From contig JAETQI010000014.1 of the NCBI GenBank assembly GCA_021770755.1, positions 27,264 through 91,263 of the forward strand: a DNA stretch of 64,000 nt, in the 5' to 3' direction. The stretch is from Lachnospiraceae bacterium. Its GTDB lineage: Bacteria > Bacillota > Clostridia > Lachnospirales > Lachnospiraceae. The position numbers and the translations under genes are program-made. The notes under the pieces are model-generated. The model was not told the DNA's origin. It did no database searches and saw only the letters and a list, made by a program, of their open reading frames with translations. Positions 8,495 to 16,813 of this stretch are shown in pieces. Position 1 is the stretch's first letter. Every line of letters begins with the position of its first letter.

Positions 8495-9118
8495 ATGATT
8501 CTGTTTTTGGATGGCGGCTATACGCTGGCGGATGGCAGTGCGGCGTGCGTGGAGAGTATCCGGGAATGTGCACAGGATGAGGAGCTGGTATCGGTAAAGA
8601 TCTGCGAGGGCATGGACTGGGACGGCATATACCGCCATCTTGAGGATGCCCATGCGATCGTGCTGGCGGCAGATGTCTATCTCGACAGCGTGTCCGCCAA
8701 TGTTCTTGAGTTTCTTGAGAAGGTTGAACAGGCAGTGATCGGCGGGGAGAGCATTGGCGGGAAGTTTTATGCGATCCTCTACACGGAGCTGTACGAGGGG
8801 GAACAGACCAGTGTGGCGATGGAGGTTCTGAAAAATTTCTGTGTACATGCCAATATCACGTGGGGAAGGGGGCTGGGGATCGGCGGCAATAAGGTGGAGG
8901 CAGTATCCGGCAGGAGAAGCCTGTGGAACCGGTTTCGCAGGAGCGCGGCGGATTTCAGGCAGCGATCCCTGCGCGAACAGGCGCTGTTCATCGGCGAAAA
9001 ATTGCAGGGAACAGATGTGTATATCAAACCGGAGGAGGTGTCAAGAAAGGAATATATCCGCAAAATGAACCATGAAATGAAAAAAAGTAATCGCGTAAAA
9101 ATCGCTCAAAACTTTTGA
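8495..9118 (+). CDS. Flavodoxin-fold protein, second of a pair
   Basis: A 207-residue protein. The start ATG 8495 is set by GGAGGAGA seven bases upstream; the same frame is open further upstream to 8279 but overlaps the previous gene and has no ribosome-binding site. Its first residues (MILFLDGGYTLADGSAACVE) form a strand plus loop as in flavodoxin-like NAD(P)H reductases. DAHAIVLAADVYLDSVSANVLEFLEK corresponds to the SPVYxxxxSAxLKxFLER region seen also in its upstream neighbour. A conserved-looking GRGLGIGGN segment and a basic C-terminal tail (KMNHEMKKSNRVK) follow. Substrate and partner are unknown. The relation between the two genes suggests an ancient duplication, judged from motif similarity only. 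Confidence 0.6.
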   Translation: MILFLDGGYTLADGSAACVESIRECAQDEELVSVKICEGMDWDGIYRHLEDAHAIVLAADVYLDSVSANVLEFLEKVEQAVIGGESIGGKFYAILYTELYEGEQTSVAMEVLKNFCVHANITWGRGLGIGGNKVEAVSGRRSLWNRFRRSAADFRQRSLREQALFIGEKLQGTDVYIKPEEVSRKEYIRKMNHEMKKSNRVKIAQNF

Positions 9119-9251
9119 AATCGCAAAAAAACACATAAAAATTTCAGCTCTTTCAACAAGAAAGAACAGCCATTTTTAAGGCATTTGAGCGGATTTTGAG
9201 GTATTTTGGCAGATGCTGTATTTAAAGCGCAAAAAGTGCGATAAGTAACTG

Positions 9252-9281
9252 TTGCAAGATAAATTGACAATCTTATATAAT
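9252..9281 (+). promoter_or_regulatory. Candidate promoter for the Spo0A-like gene
   Basis: TTGCAA (9252-9257), 18-base spacer, TATAAT (9276-9281). The leader before the start codon at 9420 would be about 130 bases. The rest of the 301-base gap between 9118 and 9420 is AT-rich, and I see no gene or stable hairpin in it. Confidence 0.55.
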
Positions 9282-9419
9282 GGACATTGCCAAATCCTGC
9301 TAGAATTTGTAAGTATACGTAAATTGGGAGCAGCGTATACCGATTCTTTGGCCAAGATTATGATTGGGAGACGTGATCATGGCATTTGGCAGTTAAAAAT
9401 TGAAATGGAGGACAGATTG

Positions 9420-9965
9420 ATGGAACAGTTAAATGTAATGACACAGCAGGATAACGAGAATATTTTAAGAATTCTCAGCGATTTATTGACAAAGGACAAG
9501 GAATTTCAGATCATGATCACCGTTCCGGCGGGCTCGAAGCTCACTGGCAGCGACAGCAGCCTGATGGGGAAGAGGACGGATACCAGATCAGATGTGAGTT
9601 CCCTGGAAAATGCACACGATCTTGAAAAAGATGTAACAGACATGATACATGAGATCGGTGTACCCGCTCATATCAAGGGGTATCAGTATCTTCGTGAGGC
9701 AATCATGATGTCGGTGGAGGACATCGAGATGTTGAACTCGATCACAAAGATCCTCTATCCGTCTATCGCCAAGAAGTACCAGACGACACCAAGCCGCGTT
9801 GAGCGTGCCATACGGCATGCGATCGAAGTAGCGTGGAGCAGGGGGAAGATGGAGACGCTTGACTCTCTTTTCGGATATACGATCAATATCGGGAAGGGCA
9901 AGCCGACCAATTCTGAGTTTATCGCTTTGATAGCAGATAAGATCAGGCTCCATTACAGAGCATAA
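9420..9965 (+). CDS. Spo0A C-terminal DNA-binding domain protein lacking a receiver
   Basis: A 181-residue protein. Residues about 75-181 match the sporulation master regulator Spo0A effector domain: [20 protein letters not shown], then [20 protein letters not shown] (recognition helix region) and [17 protein letters not shown]. In full Spo0A about 120 receiver residues precede this domain. Here the 75 preceding residues contain none of the receiver hallmarks (no acidic pair, no phospho-Asp), only an Asp/Glu-rich and Ser-rich stretch. The start ATG 9420 has GGAGGA seven bases upstream. In Bacillus the isolated effector domain is constitutively active, so this protein could bind 0A boxes without phosphorelay input; that is an inference. 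glgA follows under its own promoter, so a link to glycogen storage is only suggested by position. Confidence 0.85.
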   Translation: MEQLNVMTQQDNENILRILSDLLTKDKEFQIMITVPAGSKLTGSDSSLMGKRTDTRSDVSSLENAHDLEKDVTDMIHEIGVPAHIKGYQYLREAIMMSVEDIEMLNSITKILYPSIAKKYQTTPSRVERAIRHAIEVAWSRGKMETLDSLFGYTINIGKGKPTNSEFIALIADKIRLHYRA

Positions 9966-9990
9966 TACAAGGTATAATCGGACAAATTCC

Positions 9991-10020
9991 TTTACATTCC
10001 CGCCGCGGTTGGTGTATAAT
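9991..10020 (+). promoter_or_regulatory. Sigma-A promoter for glgA
   Basis: TTTACA (9991-9996), 18-base spacer, TATAAT (10015-10020), with a TSS about 60 bases before the glgA start. Confidence 0.7.
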
Positions 10021-10085
10021 GGTCATATGAATATGGCACAGAAGATTTGCAACACTGGAATGAGTGTAGAAAGGGATTTGATCGT

Positions 10086-11537
10086 ATGAAGAATATTTTA
10101 TTTGTGGCTTCAGAGGGTGTACCATTTATTAAAACGGGAGGACTTGCAGATGTGGTTGGCTCGCTCCCGAAGTACTACGATAAGAGATATTTTGATGCAA
10201 GGGTTATCTTACCCAAATACATGTGCATGTCAGATCATGTAAAGTCGCTGATGCAGTACAGGACACATTTTTATCTGGACTTTATGGGTCAGAGTGAGTA
10301 TGTGGGCGTTCTTGAGGCGCAGTACGACGGTATCACATACTACTTCATTGACAACGAGAAAATGTTCGGGGGCTTTAAGCCGTACAGCGATGACCATATC
10401 GGTGAGATCACGAAATTTGTCTTTTTCTCTAAGGCGGCGCTGTCGATCCTTCCGGTTGTAGGCTTCCGGCCGGATATTGTGCACTGCCATGACTGGCAGA
10501 CTGCGATCATACCAGTGTATCTGAAAGAACGGTTTGCGCAGGGCGAGTTCTATCAGGGGATCAAGTCGATCATGACGATACACAATCTCAAATTCCAGGG
10601 AATTTATGATATCAGGACAGTCCAGAACATCACAGGACTTGACGGTTCCTATTTTGCGCCCGACAAGCTGGGGTATTTTAAGGACGGCAATCTCTTAAAG
10701 GGCGGACTGACCTATGCCGATGCGATCACGACAGTGAGTGCGACATACGCGGAGGAGATCAAGACGGACTTCTACGGAGAGAAGCTCAACGGACTTCTGA
10801 CAGCGAGGACAAACGACCTGCGCGGGATCGTAAACGGCATTGATTATGATGAATACAATCCGGATACGGATCAGTTTATCGTACATCATTATAACGCTTC
10901 GAACTTTAGAAAAGAGAAGATCAAGAATAAGAGAGACCTGCAGAAGCAGTTGGGACTGGAAGAGAACGACAAGAAGATGATGCTTGGCATCGTGTCGAGA
11001 CTGACAGACCAGAAGGGTATGGATCTGGTCGCCTACATTATGGATGAGATGTGCAGCAAGGACGATGTGCAGTTGGTCGTACTCGGAACGGGTGAGGAGC
11101 GCTATGAGAATATGTTCCGCCACTTTGACTGGAAATACCACGGGAAGGTCTCGGCGAACATCTTCTATTCGGAGGAGCTTTCACACAGGATCTATGCGGC
11201 ATGTGACGCGTTCCTGATGCCGTCGCTGTTTGAGCCGTGCGGACTGAGCCAGTTGATGTCGCTGCGCTACGGTACGGTGCCGATCGTGCGCGAGACCGGC
11301 GGACTGAAAGATACAGTGGAGCCGTACAATGAGTATGAGAACAGCGGGACGGGGTTCAGCTTTACGAACTACAATGCGCATGAGATGTTCAACACGATCC
11401 GTTACGCGGAGCAGGTGTACTATGACAGAAAGCGTGACTGGAACAAGATCGTGGACAGAGCCATGGCTGTGGACTATTCGTGGAGCGTATCCGCGAGCAA
11501 GTATCAGGAGATGTATGACTGGATGATAGGAAACTAA
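10086..11537 (+). CDS. glgA: Glycogen synthase (ADP-glucose dependent)
   Basis: A 483-residue GT5 family glycosyltransferase, the usual length for bacterial GlgA. It carries the N-terminal ADP-glucose loop KTGGLADVVG (from K16) and the C-terminal segment PSLFEPCGLSQLMSLRYGTVPIVRETGGL, whose Glu residues act in the retaining mechanism. The enzyme extends alpha-1,4-glucan chains from ADP-glucose in the cytoplasm. The start ATG 10086 gives the family-typical N-terminus MKNILFVASEGVPF; the frame is open upstream to 10047 but without family match. It has its own promoter. No glgB, glgC or glgP gene is near, so the glycogen genes are scattered. The stop codon lies inside a 14-base tandem duplication. 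Confidence 0.95.
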   Translation: MKNILFVASEGVPFIKTGGLADVVGSLPKYYDKRYFDARVILPKYMCMSDHVKSLMQYRTHFYLDFMGQSEYVGVLEAQYDGITYYFIDNEKMFGGFKPYSDDHIGEITKFVFFSKAALSILPVVGFRPDIVHCHDWQTAIIPVYLKERFAQGEFYQGIKSIMTIHNLKFQGIYDIRTVQNITGLDGSYFAPDKLGYFKDGNLLKGGLTYADAITTVSATYAEEIKTDFYGEKLNGLLTARTNDLRGIVNGIDYDEYNPDTDQFIVHHYNASNFRKEKIKNKRDLQKQLGLEENDKKMMLGIVSRLTDQKGMDLVAYIMDEMCSKDDVQLVVLGTGEERYENMFRHFDWKYHGKVSANIFYSEELSHRIYAACDAFLMPSLFEPCGLSQLMSLRYGTVPIVRETGGLKDTVEPYNEYENSGTGFSFTNYNAHEMFNTIRYAEQVYYDRKRDWNKIVDRAMAVDYSWSVSASKYQEMYDWMIGN

Positions 11538-11555
11538 GTGCAGGAAACTAAGTGC
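11528..11555. repeat. 14-bp tandem duplication across the glgA stop codon
   Basis: AGGAAACTAAGTGC occurs twice head-to-tail (11528-11541, 11542-11555). The first copy contains the glgA TAA. It is followed by an inverted repeat around AAGGTCAT/ATGACCT (11560-11582). Confidence 0.85.
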
Positions 11556-11600
11556 GACTAAGGTCATAAAGGACATGACCTAAGTCTTACTAAGTTTCCG

Positions 11601-11628
11601 GAAAGAACGCATAGGGCAGCGTTCTTTC
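11601..11628 (+). terminator. Hairpin downstream of glgA, first of two with the same arm
   Basis: GAAAGAACGC (11601-11610) pairs with GCGTTCTTTC (11619-11628). No T-run follows, so termination is uncertain. The same arm recurs at 11657. Confidence 0.5.
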
Positions 11629-11656
11629 GGGTTGTTGGTGATAACTGGGAGAGTTG

Positions 11657-11682
11657 GAAAGAACGCGTGAACGCGTTCTTTC
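11657..11682 (+). terminator. Second GAAAGAACGC hairpin between glgA and rqcH
   Basis: A 12-bp perfect inverted repeat, GAAAGAACGCGT and ACGCGTTCTTTC, around two bases. The sequence after it is pyrimidine-rich (TCTCT), so it could act as a weak terminator of glgA. Confidence 0.5.
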
Positions 11683-11692
11683 TCTATGTGAT

Positions 11693-11743
11693 GCACATGG
11701 GTACCTGGCGCACGAGTGGGAAGGAATTTTTTTCCCTGCTCGG
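11693..11743. repeat. Dispersed intergenic repeat, copy B
   Basis: Starts GCACATGGGTACCTGG, related to GCATACGGGTACCCAG of copy D. It ends in an imperfect hairpin CGAGTGGGAA ... TTCCCTGCTCG, a degenerate version of the CGGGCAGGGAA hairpin. Confidence 0.5.
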
Positions 11744-11808
11744 TGTGATGTACATGGCGGGGGAAGGGGGGCTTCCCCTGTTTGATTGATGGATAAGGTG
11801 GGGTTGAG

Positions 11809-13563
11809 ATGGCATTTGACGGGGTGACGATCGCGGGGATCGTCGGGGAACTGGAGGAGAAACTGGTCGGGAACAGGATCTATAAGATCGCGCAGCCTGA
11901 GAAGGATGAGCTGATCCTGACGGTGAAGGGGAGCTGCGGTCAGGTGAGGCTGTTGATGTCGGCAGATGCCTCCCTTCCGCTGCTGTACCTGACGGAAAAG
12001 AATAAGACGAGTCCGATGACGGCGCCGAATTTCTGCATGCTTCTGCGCAAGCATCTGCAGAACGCGCGCATTGTGTCGGTGACGCAGCCGGGACTGGAGC
12101 GCATTGTGCGCTTTGAGCTGGAGCATCTGAACGAGCTAGGAGACCTGTGCAGGAAGTATCTGATCATAGAGCTGATGGGAAAGCACAGCAACATCATTTT
12201 CTGTGACGACAGGGATATGATCATCGACAGCATCAAACATATCTCGGGTATGGTCAGCTCGGTGAGGGAGGTCCTGCCGGGGCGCACTTATTTTATACCG
12301 AAGACGCAGGATAAGGCGGAACTGCTGGAATGCACGGCGGGGGAAATCGCCGCAGTGCTGAAAGCAAAGAGCCTGCCGGTCTACAAGGCGGTCTATATGG
12401 GGTTTACCGGCGTATCGCCCTGTATCGCGCAGGAGCTGTGTTACAGGGCAGGGGTTGACGCGGATCTGCCTTCCGCAGAGCTTGCGGGGGAAGCGCTTGA
12501 ACGGATCGTCTCCGAGCTTGGCGGGCTGGCGGACTGCGTGAAAAAGGGCAGATTTTGTTTTAATGTAGTGTATGAGAACGGACAGCCGGTCGAGTATGCG
12601 GCGATACGACTGAGCTCATACGCGCAGGATCAGAGCCGCTGCTTTGAGCGGATCTCGGAGCTTTTGGAATATTATTATGCGGAGAAAAATGTGATCACGC
12701 GCATCCGGCAGCGCTCCGTGGATCTGCGAAAGATCGTGCAGACAGCGCTCGAGCGCAATGTCAAGAAATACGATCTGCAGATGAAGCAGCTTCAGGATAC
12801 AGAGAAACGGGAAAAATACAGGGTATATGGCGAGCTTTTAAATGCGTATGGCTACGGTGTGGAGACAGGGGCAAAGTCCATGGAGGCGCTCAACTACTAT
12901 GACGACCAGATGATAACGATACCGCTGGATCCGATGCTTACTGCGGGGGAGAACGCCAAAAAATATTTTGACAAATACCAGAAGCTAAAGCGCACCTATG
13001 AGGCGCTGACGACGCTTACCAGGGAGACAAAGGAGGAGATCGATCATCTCTCATCGATCAGCACGTCGCTGGATATTGCGCTGAGAGAGGAAGATCTGGT
13101 GCAGATCAAGGAGGAACTGATCGAGAGCGGATACATCAGGCGCAGGGGCAATGCAAAGCGCGAGAAGATCACGAGCAGGCCGTTTCACTATGTCAGCAGC
13201 GATGGATACCATATTTATGTCGGCAAGAATAACTACCAGAACGAGGAGCTTACCTTTAAGTTTGCGACGGGAAATGACTGGTGGTTCCACACAAAAGGAA
13301 TACCGGGTTCGCATGTGGTTGTGAAGGCAAACGGTGAGGAGCTTCCCGACAGGGTATTTGAGGAGGCCGGAAGACTTGCGGCGCACTATTCCCAGGCAAG
13401 AGGGCAGGAGAAGGTGGAGATCGACTATACACAGAAGAAGAACGTCAAGAAGCCCAATGGCTCCAAGCCGGGATTTGTGGTATACTACACAAACTATTCA
13501 CTCGTTATCGACTCGGATATCACGGGGATCGAGCAGGTGGGAGATGACATGATAAGACGATAA
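11809..13563 (+). CDS. rqcH: NFACT-family ribosome quality control protein RqcH
   Basis: A 584-residue protein with the full NFACT layout: NFACT-N (1 to about 190), helix-hairpin-helix, a long coiled coil (about 290-440) and NFACT-R at the C-terminus (HYVSSDGYHIYVGKNNYQNEE... WWFHTKGIPGSHVVV). RqcH binds stalled 50S-peptidyl-tRNA complexes and recruits Ala-tRNA to add C-terminal alanine tails that mark nascent chains for ClpXP, whose genes lie 16 kb downstream. The position I align to the essential Asp-Arg pair of Bacillus RqcH reads Glu97-Arg98 here, a conservative change; the alignment was by eye. It is also annotated as a fibronectin-binding protein in many genomes. The start ATG is preceded by a GGTGGGG stretch. 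Confidence 0.92.
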   Translation: MAFDGVTIAGIVGELEEKLVGNRIYKIAQPEKDELILTVKGSCGQVRLLMSADASLPLLYLTEKNKTSPMTAPNFCMLLRKHLQNARIVSVTQPGLERIVRFELEHLNELGDLCRKYLIIELMGKHSNIIFCDDRDMIIDSIKHISGMVSSVREVLPGRTYFIPKTQDKAELLECTAGEIAAVLKAKSLPVYKAVYMGFTGVSPCIAQELCYRAGVDADLPSAELAGEALERIVSELGGLADCVKKGRFCFNVVYENGQPVEYAAIRLSSYAQDQSRCFERISELLEYYYAEKNVITRIRQRSVDLRKIVQTALERNVKKYDLQMKQLQDTEKREKYRVYGELLNAYGYGVETGAKSMEALNYYDDQMITIPLDPMLTAGENAKKYFDKYQKLKRTYEALTTLTRETKEEIDHLSSISTSLDIALREEDLVQIKEELIESGYIRRRGNAKREKITSRPFHYVSSDGYHIYVGKNNYQNEELTFKFATGNDWWFHTKGIPGSHVVVKANGEELPDRVFEEAGRLAAHYSQARGQEKVEIDYTQKKNVKKPNGSKPGFVVYYTNYSLVIDSDITGIEQVGDDMIRR

Positions 13564-13645
13564 ATAGGATAAAAGGATAAATCTTAACAGAGTATGTTAT
13601 GTTTTAAGATTACGGCCTGTAAATATCGAAATATCCGTAAAAATA

Positions 13646-13673
13646 TTGACTAAGTATTCCGAAATCGTATATT
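13646..13673 (+). promoter_or_regulatory. Promoter of the RloAB-like insert
   Basis: TTGACT (13646-13651), 16-base spacer, TATATT (13668-13673), in a strongly AT-rich stretch. A GGGAGGT site follows at 13684-13690. Confidence 0.65.
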
Positions 13674-13698
13674 ATATAATATAGGGAGGTGTAGGAAT

Positions 13699-14892
13699 AT
13701 GTTAGTACAATTTACGTTGAAAAATGTTCTCTCATTTAAAGAAGAAACTACTTTGGATATGAGAGCGATCAAGGCATATAAGGAGCACGAAAGTAATCTG
13801 ATCGAATATGGAAATAAAGAGAAGGTTCTGAGGGTGACGGCAATCTATGGAGCAAATGCAAGCGGAAAATCAAATCTGTATTATGCGATGAAGTATTTTC
13901 AAAAGATCATAGCAGAGTCCCTCAATAATGTAAAGGGCGGGGAATCGACAGCGATCGAGGAGTACTATATGCCGTTTTCTTTTGAAGAAGATCACGAAAA
14001 TTCAGAGTTTGAAATTGTTCAGATTTTAGAAGATTATGAATACAGATATGGATTTGAGTACAATGCAAAATGCATCGTGGCGGAATGGCTTTATCGAAAA
14101 AATCTTCAGACAAACCGAACCTCAACGATATTTGAACGGACGATGGAAACAGTAAATTTGGGTTCAAGTGTAAGGAAAGAGTGCGATGTTTACAAAGAAC
14201 AGATCCCCGTGGAAACGTTAGTTCTTTCCTTCTTCAATAAATTGAAATTGAAAACGGATATTTTCAAGAATGTGTATTCTGGAGTGATGGGTACTTTGGT
14301 TGTTCCAACAGACTTTTGTGAAGACACGGATTTATTGAAATTATTATTGCCCCAGATCATTGAAGATGAAAAAGAGGAATTGTTAAAATTTTTATCCGCA
14401 ATTGATACAGGTATTCAGGATATTGGATATATTGAAAAGGAAAAAGAAGTTGTTTTCATAACACTTCATAAAGGAAAAGATCAAAAAAAGTACCCATTAA
14501 ATTTAGAGGATGAATCGGAAGGCACGATAAAAAGCATTATGCTTTATATTTATGCGCGTGCGGCAATTTATAGTGATAAGACAATGTTTGTTGATGAATT
14601 GAATATCAAACTGCATCCGCTGTTATTGAAATTTATCATCGATCTGTTCTATGATAACGATTCAAAGGCTCAGTTGATCTATACAACACATGACACGACA
14701 CTGCTGGACAAAAAATTTTTTAGAAGAGATCAGATCTGGTTTGTGCAAAAGGACGAATTTGGATATTCGGAAATTTCTGCGCTATCGGATTTTAAAGTCA
14801 GGTCTGATGCCTCGTTTGAAAAGGATTATCTGGCAGGAGTATATGGAGGGATTCCATACTTGAAAGAGTTTAGCATGAAAGAAGGTCATTAA
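13699..14892 (+). CDS. RloA/AbiLi-like ABC-type ATPase (AAA_15/21), putative anti-phage defence
   Basis: A 397-residue SMC/OLD-type ATPase. It opens with LKNVLSFKEETTLDM, as is usual for AAA_15/21 proteins. Walker A is GANASGKS (51-58), the signature is SEGT in the LEDESEGTIKS segment, Walker B is TMFVDE (295-300) and the H-loop His is H331 in YTTHD. The last base of its stop touches the ATG of a TOPRIM-type RloB-like gene. Pairing of such an ATPase with a separate TOPRIM protein defines the RloA/RloB, AbiL and PARIS-like defence class, in which ATPase sensing of phage releases or activates the TOPRIM effector. The gene is much richer in A and T than both neighbours, which points to horizontal gain. 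Specific phage or trigger cannot be told. The start follows GGGAGGT with eight-base spacing. Confidence 0.83.
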   Translation: MLVQFTLKNVLSFKEETTLDMRAIKAYKEHESNLIEYGNKEKVLRVTAIYGANASGKSNLYYAMKYFQKIIAESLNNVKGGESTAIEEYYMPFSFEEDHENSEFEIVQILEDYEYRYGFEYNAKCIVAEWLYRKNLQTNRTSTIFERTMETVNLGSSVRKECDVYKEQIPVETLVLSFFNKLKLKTDIFKNVYSGVMGTLVVPTDFCEDTDLLKLLLPQIIEDEKEELLKFLSAIDTGIQDIGYIEKEKEVVFITLHKGKDQKKYPLNLEDESEGTIKSIMLYIYARAAIYSDKTMFVDELNIKLHPLLLKFIIDLFYDNDSKAQLIYTTHDTTLLDKKFFRRDQIWFVQKDEFGYSEISALSDFKVRSDASFEKDYLAGVYGGIPYLKEFSMKEGH

Positions 14893-15573
14893 ATGGGCTC
14901 GGATGAACTGTTTAAGAAACGGCGGGCGGCGAGAAAGCAAAGACGGCATGAATATAAGATGCCCAGGGCGAATTCATTTCTGATCGTGACAGAAGGTGAG
15001 CGCACGGAACCGCTATATTTCAGAGGGTTACAAAAACTTATCAAAGAGAAGATAGGCGGCACGGTTGACATTGTGGAGCGGCCGGTCATCGACATTTATG
15101 GGGAAGGTTGTTCTACCAATAAACTGATCGAAGTTGCAGAGCGGATCGTGAAAGATGCAAAAATCATGTATCAGAATGTCTGGATCGTGTTTGACAAGGA
15201 TGATTTTGAAGATTTTAACCAGGCAGTAAAAGAAGGAACGGATAGAGGTTACAACATAGCATGGAGCAATCAGTCTTTTGAGTACTGGTTGTATCTGCAT
15301 TTTAATTATAGTGATTCGGCATTGCACAGGTATCAATGGAATGAAAAATTAGATGAACTTTTCAGACAGAATCATTTAGGTAATGGAACATATCAAAAGA
15401 ATTATGAAGATATATACGAGATGGTGAATCTGTATGATGGAGTGAATACTGCTATCAAAAATGCAAAGCGCAGGATGGCTGAGTTTGATAAGGGGATGCA
15501 TAAGCCCTCAGAATATGATCCGGGGACAACAGTATATCAATTGGTTGAAGTATTAAAAAGTTATCTGGAATGA
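14893..15573 (+). CDS. RloB-like TOPRIM effector, partner of the upstream ATPase
   Basis: A 226-residue protein of the RloB type. The basic N-terminus (KKRRAARKQRRHEYK) is followed by LIVTEGERTEPLYF with the TOPRIM Glu (E34/E36), and later by WIVFDKDDF with D101 and D103 as the acidic metal-binding pair. These fit a TOPRIM nuclease fold like that in OLD-family proteins, here as a separate subunit. The initiation codon directly follows the stop of the ATPase gene, so translation is probably coupled. By analogy with AbiL and PARIS, the protein would be the toxic effector (nuclease or tRNase) that stops growth upon infection; the target is not visible from sequence. Codon use is AT-rich as in the partner gene. 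There are no integrase or repeats flanking the pair. Confidence 0.82.
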   Translation: MGSDELFKKRRAARKQRRHEYKMPRANSFLIVTEGERTEPLYFRGLQKLIKEKIGGTVDIVERPVIDIYGEGCSTNKLIEVAERIVKDAKIMYQNVWIVFDKDDFEDFNQAVKEGTDRGYNIAWSNQSFEYWLYLHFNYSDSALHRYQWNEKLDELFRQNHLGNGTYQKNYEDIYEMVNLYDGVNTAIKNAKRRMAEFDKGMHKPSEYDPGTTVYQLVEVLKSYLE

Positions 15574-15682
15574 ATAAATAACGACAATATTGATTCTTCT
15601 TGCCATATCCCCAAACTAAGTGTATGATAGAAAAGGAGTCAGAACGTCAGAAAAGACTTACTTTACGATGGAGATATCATAT

Positions 15683-16627
15683 ATGGGAAAGAATGTATTG
15701 GAATACAATTTGATGCGCAGGAAGGTTTCCAGAAATCCGTTTCAGGTGGAAGTCGAGGAGAAGCTGGGGCGAAATGATGACTGCTGGTGCGGCAGCGGCA
15801 AAAAATATAAGAAGTGCCACTGTTCCTTTGACGACAAGCTTGACGATTACAGGCGAAAGAGCGTGTTAGTGCCGCCAAGGCGCATCATCAAGAACCCGGA
15901 CCAGATCCAGGGGATCCGCGAGAGTGCCAGGGTGAACATCGCGATACTCGACTATCTGGATGAACATATCGTGGAGGGGATCTCCACACAAGAGATCGAC
16001 AACTGGGTGAGCAGCATTACCAGAAAACATAACGCGGTCGCGGCGCCGCTCAATTATGAGGGCTTCCCAAAGAGTGTGTGCACCTCGATCAACGATGTAG
16101 TCTGCCACGGGATCCCGTCCAAAGATGAGATCCTAAAGGACGGGGATATCGTCAACGTGGACGTATCCACGATCTACAAAGGGTATTTTTCGGATTCCTC
16201 GAGAATGTACTGCATCGGGAACGTCTCTGCGGAGAAGAAGCGCCTGGTGGATATCGCCCGGCAGAGTCTCGACATCGGCCTGCAGTATGTACAGCCGTGG
16301 AGGAAGATCGGGGATATGGGAGCGGCGATCCACGAGTTTGTCATGCAGAACGGCTACAGTGTAGTCAGGGAGATCGGCGGGCACGGCGTCGGGCTGGAGT
16401 TCCATGAAGATCCGTGGGTGAGCTATGTATGTCCGAAGGACACAGGGATGCTGATGGTGCCGGGGATGGTGTTTACGATCGAGCCGATGATCAACATGGG
16501 AAAAGAGGAGATCTATATCTCAGATGACGATGGCTGGACAGTGCACACGGACGATGGCCTCCCCTCGGCGCAGTGGGAGATCCAGGTGCTCGTCACAGAG
16601 GATGGGTATGAGATCATTTCCTATTAA
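15683..16627 (+). CDS. map: Methionine aminopeptidase type I with N-terminal SEC-C zinc motif
   Basis: A 314-residue enzyme that removes N-terminal Met from nascent proteins. A SEC-C motif CWCGSGKKYKKCH near residue 34-46 binds zinc and probably docks to the ribosome. The catalytic part has the metal ligands in NVDVSTIYKGYFSDSS (two Asp), GHGVGLEFHEDP (His), FTIEPM (Glu) and QWEIQ (Glu), and the substrate His in VVCHGIP. Start choice is uncertain: ATG 15683 has GGAGAT seven bases upstream; ATG 15668 is in frame and overlaps that site; AAGGAG at 15632 is not followed by a suitable start in frame. The frame runs open back to 15620. The gene lies directly after the defence pair and is back to normal host composition. 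Confidence 0.92.
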   Translation: MGKNVLEYNLMRRKVSRNPFQVEVEEKLGRNDDCWCGSGKKYKKCHCSFDDKLDDYRRKSVLVPPRRIIKNPDQIQGIRESARVNIAILDYLDEHIVEGISTQEIDNWVSSITRKHNAVAAPLNYEGFPKSVCTSINDVVCHGIPSKDEILKDGDIVNVDVSTIYKGYFSDSSRMYCIGNVSAEKKRLVDIARQSLDIGLQYVQPWRKIGDMGAAIHEFVMQNGYSVVREIGGHGVGLEFHEDPWVSYVCPKDTGMLMVPGMVFTIEPMINMGKEEIYISDDDGWTVHTDDGLPSAQWEIQVLVTEDGYEIISY

Positions 16628-16645
16628 AATTGAAATAGTTTCAGG

Positions 16646-16689
16646 ACTGAACTACTGCCGGTATGATCTGGTTGCGGTTCAGTTTTTTT
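16646..16689 (+). terminator. Rho-independent terminator of map
   Basis: ACTGAAC (16646-16652) pairs with GTTCAGT (16677-16683), followed by TTTTTT. Confidence 0.8.
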
Positions 16690-16699
16690 GTTATTCTGG

Positions 16700-16728
16700 T
16701 TGACACGATCCAGAAAATAGTGTATTCT
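16700..16728 (+). promoter_or_regulatory. Sigma-A promoter for the NusG-II / Gx transporter genes
   Basis: TTGACA (16700-16705), 17-base spacer, TATTCT (16723-16728) with TG just upstream of the -10. Confidence 0.75.
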
Positions 16729-16813
16729 TAGAATAGATGTTCGCAAAACAGGCATTCGGTATCACAGGATGCACAAACAGGGAATAAAAAATAAGGATCA
16801 TGAAAAAAGAATC

